Positions 44,641-61,727 of a stretch of 64,000 nucleotides of DNA are shown here, piece after piece. The stretch covers positions 248,001 through 312,000 of the forward strand of contig NBBA01000004.1 of NCBI GenBank assembly GCA_002794785.1, given 5' to 3'. The translations under genes and the position numbers were made by a program. The notes beneath the pieces are model-generated. The model ran no database searches. It was not told the DNA's origin and saw only the letters and a program-made list of their open reading frames with translations. Numbering within the stretch: the stretch's first letter is position 1; each line of letters starts with the position of its first letter. The DNA comes from Coniferiporia sulphurascens (Eukaryota; Basidiomycota; Agaricomycetes; Hymenochaetales; Hymenochaetaceae).

Positions 44641-47600
44641 GCCTCTGCTCACCGCGTATCAAAGCGAAGAAGAAAAGTGGATGAGGGGGAAGGTTGGAAA
44701 GAGGAGAAAGCCAGCGGGAGGTGAGATTATATCGTCGGTGTCTCACGACGAAAAATACGAATACGGTAGGGAAACAGCGGGGCGAAAAGGCAACGACTAC
44801 GGCGACGAATGGACAGCGCGGCGGCGGCTGGACGACGAAGGGAAAGACGAGGTGTTTTAATATAAGAAGTGCTTCCTTGTATACTTTGCATCGCCTCAAC
44901 CGAATTTGGCGAGGCGATGCGGAATCACGTGACGCCTGCCGGCAGGCTTGGCGCGAGCGTCTCTCCTCTGCACCGTGCACAGCGCTCAGAGACTGGGGCC
45001 TCAGCAGCAGACGCGAAATTCAAACAGCCCCCTCTCTGCCTCACCGTCGGCATTCTCGTCATCTATCGCGCACTCAGCACGCACCGACGCCGACCGCCCG
45101 CCGCGCACATCGCGCATCTCATCCCCCGTCACGCCGTCCCTGGACGGCATCAGCACATATGAATAACCCCCGTTCACGCGGCCGCTCCCCACGCACCACA
45201 CACTCCGAATTCCGCTCAGAATACCATCGCTGGGAGTTCTCCCCCCTAAAACTGACCCCTCGCCACAAATTTAGTACAGCTCGCCGGCGCAGTTCCCTTC
45301 TCGATCATAGGCTGTCCACATCTCAGACCTTTTGAGTTCCCAATAGACCGGCGTGGAGCGCAGTGCGGGCCCCCGATGTCGTTCGACCTGGGCGACTTTG
45401 CCCCCAAATTGTGTATGTCTCGGCTCCTTCGGAGTCCCTATCAGTCTTTCCCGCCGGGGATCTATTCCTTATCAGGGTCAGGCCCCTCAACACACTCTAT
45501 CTTCGTTTTCTCTTGCGCTGCACCATGCGGAGTAAATAGTGTGCACAGATCGATGCACAGCCTCGGCAGAATACGTACCTGCTTGGATCCCATGCAAGTA
45601 CGTATTCTTCCTGTGAGCGCCGACCCCCACTTCGCCAAGTACCCAAGCACGCCGTGCATCAGTGGCGGATCACCTTGCGAGCCATGCGTCCTCGGGTCTT
45701 GTGTTATTGTCGCCATCAAAAAAAAGCCAGGGCACAAATCGGCAACGGACACAAATAAAAATAAAAATAAAACAAAAGAAAGAAAAGAAGGAAGGGAAAG
45801 AAAGAAAGAAATCCGGCACGACTCTGACCCTTGCTCTCGCATGAACCTCGGACAGAAACCCATATGTTTGAACTTCGGCCGTATACACAGCGAATTTCTC
45901 TCGTCCATAAAGCACGACAAACCTAAGTTATCAATTGCCTCTGCGAAGACACGGACACGACTATCTTGAGTATCGGTCTGTGCAGCATGGATACTTTTAA
46001 GGCATAAGTATTATCAGTATCACTTCTGGTGGCATACACTGGCAACGGATAACATTTATGGCATAAGCATCTGCGCACTGCGTCCCCATACTAGCTGCCT
46101 ATCCTTCCGCCTATATCCTTGAGTCAAGATCCCCTCTGCCTCCCTTCCTTCTACTCCGAATCTCGCGGTATCTGGCTCAGCACAGCGCCCGGCGTCTTTG
46201 CGCCCTAGTTAAAACTTAAGCTAGAACACGATCAATCCACGCAGGCGAACCTTGTAAAGGTGGGCTGGAGAACCTAGCTGGAATTCTCCTGGAACGTGCC
46301 CGAACCCAAATACGCTGGGATCAAATGTACGAGAATAACTAACTCGACGTGCTACTCACTTCTCTATGCTCAGCAAAAGTTTGTACGGCGGGATACGGTG
46401 TGTTTATCGTTTACCCGGATGTGTATCGATCCGCACACGTTAGTTGTATGTATGTATTTGCCTTGAGCACCACTAACGCTCCCGTGTATCTACGTAGTCA
46501 ACGCCTTCTCAAATACCGACCGGGGCAACTTCGCCCGAGGCGCGTGTAGACCCAGTATACAATTTGATATTGAACAACGACGTACTGTACAGTATACCAT
46601 TCCAAAAGTCCCATGACGAATTAATCTTACTGTCCTAATCACCTTCGGAATCTACTAACGACGTAACCACTCGTCATCCGAAGTCAAGTCGCAGCTTTCA
46701 ATTTCTCCGGTCGACTATATATCGGCCAACTGTCAAGGAGGTGATGAACTTTAACAGATCAAACCAACGCGGCTCAGAGGACGGAACGAACCGCTTGTGC
46801 GCGGAGGGCCCAGGACGAAGGGACTCGGATGATGCACCCGAGTCGTACCTTGGAGTCCACACTGTCGCCCCCACCCCTCGCAACGGTAGCGGCCCAACGT
46901 CCTGCATTGTCCCCTTCCGGTGCGCGACACACATCCGGCCTCCTCCGTGAGTGAGCTATTGTATGGTTGGAGTCGAACAGCCGGGAACGAACGAACGTGC
47001 GCGAGGTGTTTGTATAGTATGTACGGTTTGAAATACAGTATGTATGTGCATACTCTCACACCAGAAAATGATATTCAACAATCATAATTCGCATCATCGT
47101 GCCGAATCACCGCCCTTTCTCCCCGGCCCGGGCCATAACTTGAAGTACTACTGAACACGTCGACATGCCGTAATAGGCGTGTGGCCCATATTGACACGAG
47201 GGATCGAGACCTTGAGCCTCGAAATGCAAAAAACACGCAGCATACACGCCGATTCAACCTTCTGAGACTCGGATCGGCAGGCTGCCACGTGTGCGTGAGC
47301 GCGTCCGACATGGAACCACTCCAGGGCGCTGCAACTTGAATGCCAGGCTGTTCGCGCTTGTTTCGGAAACAGAAACAAGAATGGGATACGTCCCCGGTTT
47401 GTGTCAGCGTCAGTAGGCATGCACATTGTAGTACATACTGTACTTACATACTACATACAAGTAATTTAATGATGATCTAGCTCGTGCAAGTGACCCCCAC
47501 GCGCATCATGATTAGATCAGATTCCCCGCACTATGGGCGCCTATCACGGGCGTCTATCAACCCGGAATGATGGCGTCTATTATTTGGACCTGAGACTCGG

Positions 47601-50600
47601 CTCTGACTCCAACTTCTGGTTCTAAGACTTGAGGTACTACATACTGTAGCGACGCCAGGAACTCATACATGCTTGAAGCGCCTTCCCCCCTGATGTGGGA
47701 ATTACTCAAGTCGGAACTCGGGCAGCGCCCTTCACTGGACAGGCGCTCGTACTTTACCTGGTACAGTAACATCTGATTCTGCGTACCCACGCCCGGTGAT
47801 TTCGTCGGAAAAAGGGGAAGAAAGATTTTCTGGGTATGCACGCCTCGGACCGCCCATTCGGTGAACGCGATGCAAGATTTGGTGTTCTAGGAGCGTGCTT
47901 GATTGGATCGGGATTAATATGCACTGCCTGCTTCTCTAGGACCATTGTCTCGACTACGGCCGTCTCGTCCTCCGATCGTTCACTGGCGGTAGTCGCCTTT
48001 AACTACCCGCTCTTGTCCTCTATCCACGAATGGGGCGGCGACTTACTTGGCACTCGCCTTGTCGCGGACATGAGATCGTCTGTGCCCCTTGAAGTAATAA
48101 GAAAAAGGTACAGCGGCTGCAACTATATTAAATTGAATCGTTAGCGCGCAAGAGGATGCGGGTAATCACCGTGCATGGTACTCGGAATGCTAGAATCGAA
48201 TGAATTGCATCAGTTGTCACCCGGTGATTACCTCACGCAAGGAGCGAACATCCGAGTGCTCATAGGAATCATCTTCCTTCACGGCCCGGGTTCAACTGAT
48301 CACAGCACTGGCAGGGTTTGGCGCCTCGCCCAAAAGCGCGCCCGATGTCTGACTCCGAGTTTCCGCCCCCCTCCTTCCACTAATGTGTTTCCTTAACTTC
48401 GGCTCTCACGGCGAAAAAAAAAAGGAGCTTGGATCAAACGGCACGCTCCCCGACTCCCCGGCGTACTGCTGCGAACCCGAAGATCGACGATATAAAATGT
48501 GGCGGTACGCAAAGCTTCATTAAGCCAGTCGGTGTTTCTTAATCTTCAACGTCCTTGTCCCCCCTGCGTCCACCGCTTTTCTGCTTCTGCCTCTCCCTGT
48601 TTGTAACTGCACCAAGTCGGGGTTGTCGATGTGTCTGGCGGCTGACCGCCTTGAGCATTGACGAGAACGTAGTAACAGCCTGAGCTGGGTCACTACGCTC
48701 AGGATCCTAGGAGCCTGCTAATAGGATACGTAAATCTCCTTCCGCAGCGGACAACTACACCGCTTGGGCGTTTTTTCCTTTACGCATTCGACTTGATCGA
48801 ACCCACGAAAGCTCATACAATATTTCTCCTCTGAGTCCCTTCGCGATCCGACCGTGACAGCGCGCTGTATTGTACACTGCAACCAAATAGCGTATTAGCT
48901 AACGCACAGCGGACGGAAATAGGTTGAGGGGGGCGGGCGCCTCCGTCCCTCCGGTTCCTTCCCGCGCTTTTCTAATCTTCAGCAATCTCGGCGAAGAAAA
49001 AAGAGACGTTAAGAGTACCCGCTCCCCGCTCAGACTCAGAGAGTCTAACTACGTAATCTCGGGGGATCGTCCCGTGTGGCGGTGCGCGGCCACGTCAGTC
49101 AAAGCATTTGCACTTTATCGTCCGGCACACATATTTGTCCTGGTCAACTAATTTCTACTATGCAGTCCCACGAAAATGGGGCTGGTTATCCGTCTAGCGC
49201 TTGACCTGACCGACGAGTGCCTTTTTGAGCATAGAAACGCCCAGCATAGGGAGAACCTGGCGTCTCACTCGTGAGCCAGGGTCCTGCGGTGCGTTATAGC
49301 CATGGAAGTTGCTCGGGGGTTTCCTTTTGCAATAGGCAACTGCAGGGGCGGTAATCTTTGAAGAAAAGAGCGCCAGAAGATTAGACGGTCGTCGTCCGAT
49401 ATTGAGTCAGTACTCAGTTGCGGTACCTCAATGGCTCGCACCGGATTTTCGGGCAACAGTTCAACTATTTTGTACTAGCTTCGTCGACGCTGGAAGGTAC
49501 ACTATGGTTCGTCATCCCCCACCCCCATATCCTCCAGCCTAGAGTGCAGGCTTGAATTGTAAGCGCACGAATTTGCCCTTCCGTCATTCCCAGTATGTAT
49601 TCCCCTACCACGGGTACTCGCAGGCGTCCGGTCGAGCCACAACCAAGCCACGCGTCTCACACACCGCACATCCAACTATAGGTACATTTCATCCTGCCGA
49701 GCGCTCAGGGCGTCAAAAAGTGTCAAGCGTCAGTAGTAAACGAAATTACCGCAGAGCGGCGCATTTTTTCCGAAATTAACACGCGCACCAAGCAGCGCTG
49801 GTGCACGGCGTACCGCCGCAGATGCACTACAACGCTAATCCAGACGGAGCCAAGGACGCCCAGACGTCTGCAGTGCACTACTTCACCCGTGGCCCGTCCA
49901 ATTGGAGTTGCGTTTGCGCAGTCCCCCTCTCGGCCCCCGTGTTTCTTATTTCGGCGAGCAGACACCAACAGCGTATCGCCGGTTCTTAAAGGCGGCGCAA
50001 TATTAATCAGCCGGCTGCGCCTCCGCTCCGGCCTCCGAGTCTGGGTCTCCGGAAGTTTTGCGACTACATCCTTGCAAGACGACTACTCCCGTCTGCCCAG
50101 CCTTATTGAACCCGAAGGAAGGCGCGGCGCTCAACGCGGCGCAAGGGTACTGTTGTTTCCCGAGTTATGCGGAACGCAGTCGTCTAGACTGCCGCTTTAC
50201 GCTGTTCTGCTGTACTGTGCTGAACTTATTGCCATGAAGCATGAAGCGCAGCAATCCCTGATAAGGCCCCCTGATTCAGCCACTGTACTGCTTGCTGCCA
50301 ACCCTGCCAAGTGTACTCGGCAAAAAAAACTGCAAGAATGGGCAAACTATGAATAATTTTGCACTACCTACTGGTCTCGTGGTGAGACATCACAGGGGCA
50401 TGACATTCGCTCAGACACAGCATGTCATTGTTCGCTTTACTCGGGCCCTAACCTCATTTCTAGACAGTACACACAGGCATTCGATATGGACAACAATAAC
50501 TTGCGTATCAGACCATCGGATGGCGGGAAGCCTCGACTCCCAGGCGCACACCGCCAAAGCATGTATGCGACACGACTTAAATGGTATACTCCGTGCTCGC

Positions 50601-53103
50601 GGACCTCTTTGTCACATCACCTTCCCTTGTGATCACCGCAGTTAAACAGCGGGCCTACAACCTGGGATTGTTTCGGCGTGAGGGCGTGCCCTGCACCCTC
50701 GTCCTATAATAATATGAACGGATGTGTATACGTGTATGCCACGAGGGAGGCGGTGCACGCCACTACGCGAGGATCTTGATTCCAGGAAGTATCAAAGCCC
50801 AGCACAAATGCCCTGCGGAACGGGTGTTTTCCTTTTTCCCCCGACTCGGAGTCCCGCATACTGTCAGCCAAAGACGCCCAGTGTGACAAACAGAACAGTA
50901 ACCAGACACCCCGACTCGGGGCGTGCGATTTGTTCCACGTCTGTTGTGCTCTGCAGTGGCCTTCGTTTGGCGTCCGCGTGTGATGTGGTCTCTCCATTAT
51001 CCGAAGGCTGTCCGTTTCGATCCTCGTTCGCTCAATTCTTGCCGATCGCCTGGGTCTCCTTAGGGGGTAATAAACATTCCACGCTGGTGTCTGGGCCACT
51101 ACAGGTCTCCTTGGCTACTGGATTGGGAGCGAGCCGAGCCTGGGAGGCGCTCGTGCCCTACAGCGTTCGTTTCTACTGGTGGTCTATCTTGTGAATCTAA
51201 GGAGGAATTGAGTCATAGTCCTTAGTTGCTGATATTGACTCGAAGGTCTTATATTTGTCTTACACATCATCGTATAACTCATACTACTCGCAACGCTATG
51301 GACGATATTGGCTTTCGACTTCGATCAATAGGCATTCAGACATTCCGCCATCCACCTGCCACTGTGGTGCCTCGAGGTCGCACTGCCTCAATAAAGAAGC
51401 TAAAAGCGTATTAATATTAATGCCCGCAATTTGGGATGACGTCATCGGCTACTACTATCTCCATGCAGAGTAAGCAATAATATTAATAATCCCGTGAGAG
51501 GCATCCTGATAAATTGGCAGCAGGTAATTTTGGTTTGATTAACACCCCCCCCCTCGGTTGATCCTGGTTCATAATACGCAGGGCTTGTGTCCACAAAGCA
51601 CAACGGGACCAATCTGAAAAAAGGCGCCGCAGCGACCGCAGTGCACATTTACCTAGTTTTGTTAACTTCGGCGCTGCTATCGGTCAGCAGTTGATACGCA
51701 ATGCATACTCCAGGCAGCATATATATCCGCTCCAGCTCACTTTATACGGACTAGTGTTTCTCCATTGTTAATGGAAGAACGAGGCGGTGCTTCGGCACGT
51801 GCCCCGCGCCGCCTGTCCGCGTCGTATAGTAGACCTGAACATATGCCCTCCGTACCATCACGCACCGACAGAGAATGCTCGATACTTCCCGGCTGCGCCT
51901 TCATGATCGGTGAGACGGTGCGAAAGCCTCTCCCGGAGAAACTTTCACCGCGGCACAGGACGATCGAGAAAACCGCGGCCTCTCGACCTCCCCGGGAATA
52001 GCAATCGGCGACGCTACTCCGAATCAAGAAGCTCGAAAAGACTTGCCATGACAGTTCCAGGGTCGATGCCGGAAGTCGAGGTACGTGTTCTGAACCTTTT
52101 AGCACAGCCAAAGTAGCTCCAGCCGCAGCTCCAGCCTTCAATTTCAACGCGGTAATGCTCCAGATCTCACTTCATGTGTTCATCTTTACATCGTCTTCTC
52201 GCTCCGAAGTTGACCCCAACTCGGACCTCACCGCGCCTTTTTGGCCGGGTTCTCAATGGGCTCCGCATAGTGACTCTAGTGAGTAATACTTAGTGCATAC
52301 ATGGTAGTCTTATTACTCTAAAATCACGAAATTACTCACTTGTAATTGATTTCCTACAATGTATGGGCGCCTAGGAGAGGCGCGTGGACATGGACCTACC
52401 TAAAAGCGCAGGAAGATTTCTAGTCAAACAAAGTCCTGATATAAATAGCGTATCACTGAAAGCGCCGTCACGTCTGCCGTGTAACTGTTCCGGATTGCTC
52501 CGCGTGGAAATCAGAGGTAGTAGGAGCTACTCCCGCGCAAAAAAAGGAACGGAAGGGAAGTCGATCGCAGTCGAAACATTTATTAAAGGTCCAAGCTCCG
52601 TCCCGAACCCCGAACTCCCGAACTCCCGATGTCCAAGAAAGTTGGCAGCAAAGAAATAAAGTTCAAAATGTCTTCCGCTTTTATTCATACTAATCAAATT
52701 CAAGGCAAGCTGGTATTATTAATGATCGACACGACAAATCAATACATTCTTGCGTACGTAATCGGAGGCTACCAGCAAGTTCCAGTGGAGAGGTGCATCT
52801 TCGGCAACTAGTGCTGTATGCCAGGTTTATAAATTTGAAGGGCGACTTTGACTTTTGACCAGTCATGTCATGAAGAAAAACGGGGCGATTGGAGAGAGTT
52901 TGTCGACTAATGCCACACCATACAGCGCTATATTTCTGCGGAGCTTCCGAGGCACAGAACCATCCCGTACGAAGTACGAACATGATACTATACACGTACT
53001 TTTGAAACGTAAATAACACTAGGATCCGGGGCAAGTTAGTGATGTGTTCCGGAAGTAAAAGATGTGAAAGGGCGAAGCGTCGAGAAACTTACATCGCCAT
53101 CGT
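44641..53103. other. 8.5-kb region with no recognisable gene
   Basis: Promoter of the Ca2+-ATPase at the left end. The rest holds only short frames on both strands without recognisable domains (longest about 150 codons, at 49889-50356 and 50724-51194, with unnatural composition). A purine-rich run of A/G lies at 45720-45810. Two stretches (about 48395-48520 and 48975-49110) look like diverged copies of each other. No tRNA or rRNA was recognised. Confidence 0.45.
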
Positions 53104-55530
53104 CTAAACAAAAGCGGTTACGTTTAGCTTCTCTTCATCACGCACATCGGTACTAGGCTCTCCGGGGCCAGCCAAAATCTCCGGATCCTTCCCGTCTGCG
53201 CCGGCAGAGGGGCCCTCGGGCGCTGCATCCGCTGTCGCAGCCGTGGAGGAAGTACTAGGGGGTGGAGAGGGCAAGGCCGTTGCCTGCCATCCGCTCCTGA
53301 AGGATGCAAGGCCGGCGACAAGGCCAAAGATGCCAACCCAGATCTGTTGGGGGACATTAAAGTTAGGTTAGCGCATTGACAAGGCGGTGCAGGAGCACGA
53401 GCTGCGAATCGAAAGAGTAAGGCGTGGAACTCGAAAACAGGGGGCAAACGGTAAAAAAAAAAAGCGGATGGAAGGATAGAGTGGCAGGTGGCAGAGAGGG
53501 GGTAAGTGGATCGGAACCGCAGGAACGTGCCACATGAGGTATTGAGAGTCATGAAAGAAAGGAAGTCTCCGTAACTGAATGAAGAAGTGCAGACAGTTAT
53601 AATGAACGGAAACCTGATTAGAACTTTTAGAATACGTGAAGGGGCGATGATAAGTGCTTCAGGACGCAGAAGCGTGCGTTTGCAATACCCCCATACTACT
53701 AATGAATGGAGGATGGAACAAGGAAAAACAAATGAATTGAGATGGACGCCCAGTAAAGATGCGCGAAATCCGATGCAGTTTGGGGCAAAATGCGGCTTGG
53801 AAATCCTGCATGTATCAGGATATCTATGACCTCCTAGAACGGCATATTCTGCATGCTCCAAAAGGCCGGCGCAAGGGAGTTTGGCCATGCGTGAACTCGA
53901 GAATGGTGGAAGTAAAGAACCAAAAGAAGAGAACATTAATGAAGAAGACCGAGTATATTTGACATACGTCGTTTTTGAAAAGACCATTCTCTAATGACCT
54001 GTTATATAAAAAGAAGACCGTAAGCATGGTAGTTTCTAGTGCATCAGTTTAACAAGGGAGGCGAAGAACACAGTAACACAAGACCGAGGGCGGATAAATT
54101 ATTCGTGAATATAGCCAGCCCTGTGGGTATCTTTGCAAACTTGATGCACAGGTTTTAGCAAGCAGAAGCACAAAATCTGCTTCACGGCTTAGAAAGGGCA
54201 ACATTGAGCGCTAATGGCCGAGCAATCAGATGCGCGTATAGAAAACACGAGAACACACAGCCTCGCCAACCGAAGCTGATCTTTCCACCACGATGCAAAA
54301 AAAAGATATGCGGACAATCGGATTATTCTGCAATATGGGAAATGCGAAGTCGCATCAGGAGATACTGCGCAGGATTTAGATTGGATAGTGGTCTGCCCAT
54401 GCCAGGAACCGCTAAACTGTCTGCTATCCGCAGTAGTAGGGTTCCGAAGTCCACTGCGGCTGGAAACTGCCGCCATGGCCAGGTTCTTTACAGAGCGGTA
54501 ATTGAAAAAATCGGCATTGTAATGAAGTCCGCTGTTGCGCCAGAAATTCGGACAGACGAAGTGATGTGTAATTCGAAGAGAAATGGTAAAAACATAAACA
54601 ATGAACACGTACCAGTGTATTGTAAGCGGCAGGTTCCCCAAATTTGCCACGAGCTCGTTCCCCAGTGCGTCCCACCTCCGTCCCACCTCCACTTTTTCCG
54701 CGTCGATCTCGTCGTTACTTCTGCCTCTTACCCTCGAAAGCGCACGCTGGCGGAGCTTCAGCAGCCGTGCGTCCTCACGCAAGTGCGCAAATTGCAGAAG
54801 CACGTACAGCGCCCAAGCGCGTGTCGACCATACGGCCAGCTTGGTTGCATTAAGTTTGACAGAGAACGACTTGAGGAACGGGATGGAAAGGGAAATGGTG
54901 GCAGGGAGTAGCCCGTTTGCACGCAAGTAATAAAGGTGTTCCAGGGGATAATACAAAAGCATCGACAAGCCTTGAACCCGTTCAATCGTAAGGAGCTCGC
55001 GCGTAGGAGGTGAAACGCGTTCAAGCGAGGTAAGCCATTGGTAAATTGGGAGGAGACCTAGCCATTGACATTGTAAGAAAAAGTCAACCGTGGATATTGC
55101 GCAACATACCCCAGAATCTCCAAAGCATCCTCGAGTTGCTGATCATATCATACAACGTCGACAGAGCAGGAGATGCGGAGCTCAGAGCTTCCTTTCTCAT
55201 TCCCGCACGATGCTGCAGTCTTGCACGCAGATCCAGGAATGGGATAATTATCTTCAACGCGTACTGGACGATCTACATCGACATGCTCGTTCAGCATTTT
55301 TCTTCCTTAATTTAGATAAATAACGGCAACTTGCCATGAAGAGCTTGCTACCGGTGTCCCTGATAAGTACGTGTTTTCAGCACAAAGAAGAGACCAACAT
55401 ACTCGCTTCCGCTCCAAGTGCTAAGGTACCTGACAGCATGGTCAAGTCCCTCGGACATCGGTGCCTTTGAGAACACGCCCAGCACTAGATCATTGGCACG
55501 GGCAAGTGAACGTTGTTTTGGCGAAGACAT
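53104..55530 (-). CDS. PEX11-family peroxisome division protein
   Basis: Minus-strand exons 55530-55403, 55359-55335, 55272-55110, 55057-54613, 53998-53968 and 53343-53104 join in frame to 343 residues. The N terminus has EGLDHAVRYLSTWSGSE, then SKLFMIVQYALKIIIPFL and LYDMISNSRMLWRFWG. The middle has LLYYPLEHLYYLRANGLLP and RAWALYVLLQFAHLREDARL, the end LTIHWSLENGLFKND then IWVGIFGLVAGLASFRSGW. This series is the PEX11 pattern, peripheral/integral peroxisomal membrane proteins that elongate and divide peroxisomes. Intron 2 has a GC donor (GCAAGT). Exons 2 (25 nt) and 5 (31 nt) are tiny, and introns 4 and 5 are about 614 and 624 nt, ten times longer than others here. The C-terminal Pro/Ser/Asp-rich tail is about 50 residues. 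Confidence 0.9.
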
Positions 55531-57304
55531 GGTGGGGGTCTTAGATGAGGTTTTGTCGAAAGCGATTTCCGTCGCCGTCGCGTCGAGTAGCTAGACCATG
55601 GTGGTGCGGCGCACGTGAAAGTCAGTGTTACTGTTTCCGAGTCCGAAAGCCGAAGTCGTGTTAATCACGATCAATAAACGGTATCGAGTGCGCACAGCTG
55701 CCGCACTCTTCTGTATCCACAGATATTTTACAAAAACCATTGCAATTACAATCTCTCGAGTCCCAGGACACAGTTTAATGATTAAACTCTCACTGCTGCC
55801 TGCACTTCAAAGCGCTTACGCGGTAAGTATTCGGAGTTCGAACAAGCTCGGCTTATTCCGACGGATTTGGAACCTCAGAACCTCCTTCGAATTTGCGACT
55901 TCTCTCATTTTTCGCAAAATCTTGCAAACTGTATTTCCACCTGCTATGATTTACTTCAAATCGTCGAAAAAGGAGAACAGGAGCTTTCGGAATGGACCCT
56001 ACCAGACCTTGCTCGCAAGAAAATGGGTTCGACTGGCAGGCATTGCCGCGCCGCCGTCTCGCGCCCGCAGATTTGGAGTGATTGCGTCAACTGCCAAAAA
56101 AAACCCTCGCCAAGGGGTTATAAAGTAACAGTGCCAACATGAATGTATACTACATCTTTCGATGCTCGGCTTATGGGGACCTGACTAGAATCTTCACCTG
56201 GTTGACTCGGAGCCTCGCCAGATATCATGACGCTGTCGGTACCGGATAAAGCGAATACTGTCTTATACTAATACCCGGGATGTGGCCCTAAGGTTTGAGA
56301 AGATTGCATCATGACATTGGTAGGTTGGCGAGTCAGACCGCAGGACTCAGAAGGCTTGATTATCAAGTAGGAATTATCATCCTATGAGTGCTAGTGATTT
56401 TTATTTATCCTATAACGCCTTTACAGGCCCATCGGAGGGTATGAATTATTAATACCCGTGGGCATTGAAATCCATAAAGTTGTTGGAGACGCACACTTTA
56501 ACGCACCTTCTTTTTCAATCCAGGCTGAACTATTATCCCTCTGTCACAGGACGGCCGTCACCCCTAGTCGGTGTTGTTTTGTCGCCCAGCCTTTTGCCAG
56601 CTGCGCGCTTACTATTGTGTCCAGACAGATCCGTACCGACTATCCGCCGTATGCTTGACTCGGCCTAGTCCGACGGTATGAAATGAAGCGTCTCGGAGTG
56701 AGCGTAGACGGCACAGACCGAACTTTTCATTGACCGAACGTTTCCGGGTCCGCCTTCGGGGGTATACCGTCGTCTTAGCACCATGTGAAAGTAAAACGCA
56801 AGCCCACTTCTTGATTTTAACGCGTTCAAAGTCGTTCTGACCGACAAATAATTTGCAGTTTTGTCAATCAATCGTCTTGGTGACAGAAGCTCGACTACAG
56901 GGAGTGGGGTTAACGCAGACCCAATAAACTTCGTGCTGAAGAGTTAATTAAAGCATGCGCTACTGACGCCTAAAGGTTGTTGCGAAGCTCCTCTGCAGTA
57001 TGTAGTCCACGCGGTAAATATCCACCCCAGTCCCCAATACCTCCCATAGGTTGTACGGCATCTGGCCACATGGCATCTGCTCGCGAGCTATTATAGTTGG
57101 TGACACCAACTCCGGTGTAAGGATGGATCTCTGCTATTGAGCTGGTTTTCTTCTCGGAAAATACGTTGCATGACTAGGGTACAGGTGACTACATGCCGCT
57201 CATAGTTTTCTCGATGATGTTCCGGGAGGCCGTTTAAAAAGCGGGCTAGCTCGAGCTAGAAGAGCAATAACAGCGACTTTTGAAGCATCATTCGAGCTCT
57301 CAAA
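55531..57304. other. Spacer with one exon-like frame
   Basis: Between PEX11 (leftward) and xylanase A (rightward). The plus-strand frame from about 55785 to 56142 reads like protein (YSEFEQARLIPTDLEP..., ELSEWTLPDLARKKMG, CNC-like end) but I do not recognise it and find no convincing start exon. Otherwise nothing. Confidence 0.4.
57233..57240 (+). promoter_or_regulatory. TATA-like box of xylanase A
   Basis: TTTAAAAA, 65-72 nt upstream of the start codon. Position and composition fit a core promoter; no direct evidence of use. Confidence 0.45.
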
Positions 57305-59092
<1,788 letters not shown>

Positions 59093-59931
59093 GTGTGACG
59101 AGCTCTTTGACCCACGACGCGCATATACTTCCTGCCTTATTTTGGGTAGTCAATTTCGGGTTGATGAACGAAATGAGAATGATTCCTATGAAACTGAAAT
59201 AAGCAGCACGCGTCTCTCTCTCGAGCTGGCGACTTTAGGCTTCCGAGTCCTGGAATTGTCGGAGGTCTGGTCTGTTCTGCTATTGCCCAGCTGGCAAAAT
59301 TGTCCCCGGACTGTTACACCGGTTTTATCCCGGTTCACGTGATACATAAGAGGCTATAATTCGGATATCTGACGCGTGGCTCGCGGGGGCTTTTAAGTTG
59401 TCTATTTACTGGACCACGAACTTTGCTACTGGATGGCTCCGACCGTTTCACCAGCTAAAATCAGTCATAAAGCTATTTAGGTCTAATTCGTGTGTTCTGT
59501 GACCAAGGAGTTACTTTTACCTCAGCCTCGCTGGCGCTGGCAAGGACTCGGAATCTGCAAGTAGCTGCCGAACTGAACGGCAAACATGACGAAAAGCGGC
59601 CAAAAGTCGGATTATCGTCCTCAGTCCATCGGAGACTGACAGAAGAACGTTCCCCCAGCTGTCGTGGATCATAGTGAATGTCACTGAAGAAGGCCGGTAG
59701 GGCCGCTCCTCGCATATTTCGTGACGATGGTCAATGGACGGCGCGGAGATTCCTCCGCACGGACCGTCGAACTGATCCATTGCCTTCCAGAACCTGTTCA
59801 CGAGCCCCGCAGTCATAAACCGTCTCCATAAATTCTGCGACGTACAACCGGTTCGACGAATGCTTTATAACTAAGACCCGTCTCCCGGAAACGCAAAACA
59901 ATCTCCATAGGACTCCTGCGGAATCCTGAAG
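59093..59931. other. Spacer between xylanases A and B
   Basis: 3' flank of copy A and promoter of copy B. No gene found. Confidence 0.5.
59864..59870 (+). promoter_or_regulatory. TATA-like box of xylanase B
   Basis: TTTATAA, 62 nt upstream of the start codon, at nearly the same distance as the TATA-like site of copy A. Confidence 0.45.

Positions 59932-61727
<1,796 letters not shown>

Noticed and set aside
45720..45810. A/G-rich run as a regulatory tract
   Set aside because: Simple low-complexity sequence with no neighbouring gene start; nothing supports a function.
47836..48144. 102-codon frame with one hydrophobic stretch
   Set aside because: No signal-peptide context, no family resemblance, and it sits in a region of random-looking frames.
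54204..54911. 235-codon plus-strand open frame
   Set aside because: It lies antisense over PEX11 exon 4 and intron 4; composition is basic and irregular, and the minus strand has clear family motifs.
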